Shown piece after piece: positions 12,854-14,757 of a stretch of 14,757 nt of DNA (its first letter is position 1; every line of letters starts with the position of its first letter). Made by a program: the position numbers and the translations under genes. Source of the DNA: Candidatus Chloroheliales bacterium (GTDB lineage Bacteria > Chloroflexota > Chloroflexia > QHBQ01); NCBI GenBank assembly GCA_003243865.1, contig QHBQ01000161.1, positions 1 to 14,757 of the forward strand. The letters are read 5' to 3'. A model generated the notes under the pieces. It was given only the letters and a program-made list of their open reading frames with translations, was not told the origin of the DNA and ran no database searches.

Positions 12854-14757
12854 ATGAGGAAGTTTGCACCGTTCATCACCATAGTGATGCTGCTGGGCTT
12901 GTTGCTCGGCGGCATCAGCCAGAACCAGGCGGCAGCACAGCCGCAAGCGCAGCCCCAGGCCCAAGCCCAGACCAATGGTAAGGGCTATCCGCTGGAGGGC
13001 AGCACCCAGCAGGTCAAGCCCGCGCCGTATTATGCCACCGCGCCATCAAAGCGGGTCGCCACCGACCCCCATTGGACTGCGCCCAACGTGCGGGTCAACA
13101 ACGACACCACCACCTACGCCCAGCAGGAGCCAGCGGTCGCGGTCAACCCGCTGAACCACCTCAACGTGGTGGCGGCGCAGAAGGATGAGCGGCGCGCCCC
13201 TAGCCAGAACACCGCGACCAAGGAAGTCTGGATTGAAACCTCGACTGACGGCGGCGCAAGCTGGCCGCTGCAGACTAACATCCCGATGCCCGATACCACC
13301 CTGCCGCAGCAGAGCGACCCGGTGGTCACCTTCAGCGACAACAACAACGTTTTCGTTACCATCATCGGCTACAATCAGAATAACCCCACCAGCTCCAACG
13401 AGCTGCTCGTAGCCCGCTCCACCAATGGCGGGTTGACCTGGCCTACTCCCGCTGTCAATGTGGCCCCCGGCATCGGTGGCACTGACAAGGAGTGGACCGC
13501 GATTGACCTCAACCCCGCTAGCCCCTACTACCATCGGATGTACGTGACCTGGACCAACTTCTCGGCTGGGCCGCAGTTTGTGGAGAAGTGGTCGAGCGAT
13601 AGCGGCGTAACCTGGAACCCGCCCGGCAGCAGCTACGTCACCGTCAGCTACGGCGGCTACGACACCGGCCAGTTCTCGATGCCAGTAGCGATGCCCAATG
13701 GCAACGTGATTGCTACCTGGAACGCTGGCAGTGTAATCGCGGTTGGCAAATCAACCGACGGCGGCCAGAGCTTCATCAACCCGAACACCACCGCGGTGAA
13801 CATCACCAACGTCCACTCCGTACCGGGGTCAAACTGGCGACTAAGCACCGTCCCCGCAACCACCGTCGCCACCGCCACCGGCACGCTGGTGTCGGTCTGG
13901 GCCGACGGACGTAATGGCAAGGATGATATTTACTTCACCCGCTCAACCAACGGCGGTACCACCTGGAGCGCACCCACCCGCGTTCCCCACAACGCCGCTG
14001 GCGCCAGCTACCAGGTCGAACCCTGGGTCTCGGTGTCGCCAAGCGGACGCTTCGATGTCATCTGGTACGACGACCGCGACTTCCCCAGCAACCTCAACAC
14101 CTTCCACATCTACGCCAGCCACTCGACCGACGATGGCGTAACCTGGACTGGCCCCGATGAGCAAGTGACCGACGCCGCCACCAACCTGAACGTCGGCATC
14201 CCCGGCGGCCCCGGCTGGAACGGCGCCGCTGGCGACTACATCAACGTCACCTCGGTTGACGATTACGCTTATGCGGTCTGGACTGACACCCGCAGCGGCA
14301 CCAATGAGGACATCTACAGCTCAAGATACTCTCCGGCTGGCGGCGGCACGCCAACCCCGACCAACACCCCAGGCGGCCCGACTAACACCCCCACCAGCAC
14401 GGTCACCGCTACACCCGCGCCGCCCACTGCGACCGCCACATCGGTGCCACCAACCGCGACCGCCACCTCGGTGCCACCAACCGCCACTGCCACCTCGATG
14501 CCACCAACCGCCACTGCCACCTCGGTGCCACTTACTAGCACTGCCACCTCGGTGCCAGCCACCAATACGCCCAGGCCAGCCACTAACACGCCAGGCGGCC
14601 CAACCAACACGCCAGCGCCGACCAACACGCCCGTGCCGACTAACACCCCCGGCGGCCCAACCGCCACCTCGGTCATGCCGACGGTAACGCCGACCGATTG
14701 CCCCAACCCCTTCGTGGACATCAACAACAACGTGTTCTACTATGCCATCCACTACCT
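12854..14757 (+). CDS. Secreted six-Asp-box (BNR) beta-propeller protein with Thr/Pro linker and SLH-like domain (3' end outside window)
   Basis: The open frame has no stop before the window end (634 complete codons). Residues 1-28 are a signal peptide (hydrophobic VMLLGLLLGG, cleavage near QAAAQ). Six Asp-boxes (S-x-D/N-x-G-x-T/S-W/F) occur at 130-137, 189-196, 247-254, 300-307, 364-371 and 424-431, spaced 53-64 residues, as in a sialidase-like six-bladed propeller. I do not see the sialidase FRIP motif, so glycosidase activity is unproven. A Thr/Pro-rich linker follows (about 498-613), including five PTATATSVP-like units. The last residues, CPNPFVDINNNVFYYAIHYL, resemble the start of an S-layer homology domain (F.DI...FY.AI.YL), suggesting cell-surface anchoring. 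The ATG has AGGGAG (12844-12849) just upstream. It is divergent from pyrF. Confidence 0.85.
   Translation, partial: MRKFAPFITIVMLLGLLLGGISQNQAAAQPQAQPQAQAQTNGKGYPLEGSTQQVKPAPYYATAPSKRVATDPHWTAPNVRVNNDTTTYAQQEPAVAVNPLNHLNVVAAQKDERRAPSQNTATKEVWIETSTDGGASWPLQTNIPMPDTTLPQQSDPVVTFSDNNNVFVTIIGYNQNNPTSSNELLVARSTNGGLTWPTPAVNVAPGIGGTDKEWTAIDLNPASPYYHRMYVTWTNFSAGPQFVEKWSSDSGVTWNPPGSSYVTVSYGGYDTGQFSMPVAMPNGNVIATWNAGSVIAVGKSTDGGQSFINPNTTAVNITNVHSVPGSNWRLSTVPATTVATATGTLVSVWADGRNGKDDIYFTRSTNGGTTWSAPTRVPHNAAGASYQVEPWVSVSPSGRFDVIWYDDRDFPSNLNTFHIYASHSTDDGVTWTGPDEQVTDAATNLNVGIPGGPGWNGAAGDYINVTSVDDYAYAVWTDTRSGTNEDIYSSRYSPAGGGTPTPTNTPGGPTNTPTSTVTATPAPPTATATSVPPTATATSVPPTATATSMPPTATATSVPLTSTATSVPATNTPRPATNTPGGPTNTPAPTNTPVPTNTPGGPTATSVMPTVTPTDCPNPFVDINNNVFYYAIHY
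14423..14557. repeat. 27-bp tandem repeat, five units, in the Thr/Pro linker
   Basis: Five consecutive 27-bp units, each coding for a nine-residue PTATATSVP-like block. The middle three are nearly identical at DNA level; the fifth is diverged (LTSTATSVP). The surrounding linker (14347-14690) has less regular PTNTPGGPTNTP blocks. Confidence 0.85.

Noticed and set aside
13046..13534. Minus-strand open frame opposite the Asp-box protein gene (162 codons)
   Set aside because: The plus strand encodes a signal peptide and regular Asp-boxes; the antisense frame is a composition shadow.
14314..14752. Minus-strand frames with regular GTEVAVAVG or WWHRGGSGG repeats
   Set aside because: They are antisense translations of the 27-bp tandem repeat in the Thr/Pro linker, not genes.
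1..14757. A hidden defence system, prophage or biosynthetic cluster
   Set aside because: All ten coding regions but one are assignable to housekeeping, transport or surface families. I saw no nuclease-effector, integrase, phage or pathway genes, so the novelty here lies in the repeats.

Overview
The window is GC-rich bacterial chromosome, most likely from the phylum Chloroflexota. That placement is an inference from gene content: a DUF951 protein, a GT39-like membrane protein with APYPP and FFTKQ motifs, and a secreted Asp-box protein whose Thr/Pro-rich linker leads into what looks like an S-layer-homology (SLH) type domain starting CPNPF. Abundant small palindromic and heptameric repeats point the same way. 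No 16S or other decisive marker is present. The genes are mostly housekeeping; the unusual content is the dense set of small repeats between and inside them.

Layout, left to right. The 3' part of a CheB chemotaxis methylesterase (+, 1-870) converges on a large membrane glycosyltransferase-like gene (-, 959-2683). Next comes a likely two-gene unit on the plus strand: prmA (ribosomal protein L11 methyltransferase, 2854-3768) and an unrecognised 261-residue protein (3795-4580). A 375-bp gap packed with repeats and ending in a good promoter precedes uvrB (+, 4956-6932). A two-way terminator-like hairpin separates uvrB from five minus-strand genes. In transcription order these are pyrF (12575-11742), a DUF951 zinc-ribbon-like protein (11548-11324), an MFS transporter overlapping it by 8 bp (11331-9736), an NfeD-type membrane serine protease (9608-8238) and a slipin/stomatin SPFH protein (8029-7007). 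Divergent from pyrF is a secreted six-Asp-box beta-propeller protein (+, 12854 to the window end), cut in its presumed cell-wall anchoring domain.

Functional links: the NfeD protease and the slipin are a known membrane-protease/substrate pairing. DUF951 and the MFS gene look translationally coupled. prmA and the following gene are 26 bp apart and probably co-transcribed. pyrF and the glycosyltransferase gene each have a -10 box only 6-8 nt before the ATG and no Shine-Dalgarno sequence, so both are probably leaderless.

Repeats: (1) short hairpins of the form GTAGGGGCG-stem-loop-stem-CGCCC, with stems that differ between copies but stay complementary; (2) two TA-flanked, MITE-like elements with 17-19 bp terminal inverted repeats; (3) a CCCTCACCC/CCCTCTCCC element present once inside a gene and once before DUF951; (4) heptanucleotide tandem arrays. 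Several have become part of genes: three lie in frame inside the glycosyltransferase, three stop codons lie in or touch repeats, and the Shine-Dalgarno of DUF951 sits in a repeat edge. I found no tRNA, rRNA, CRISPR array, full insertion sequence or defence system.
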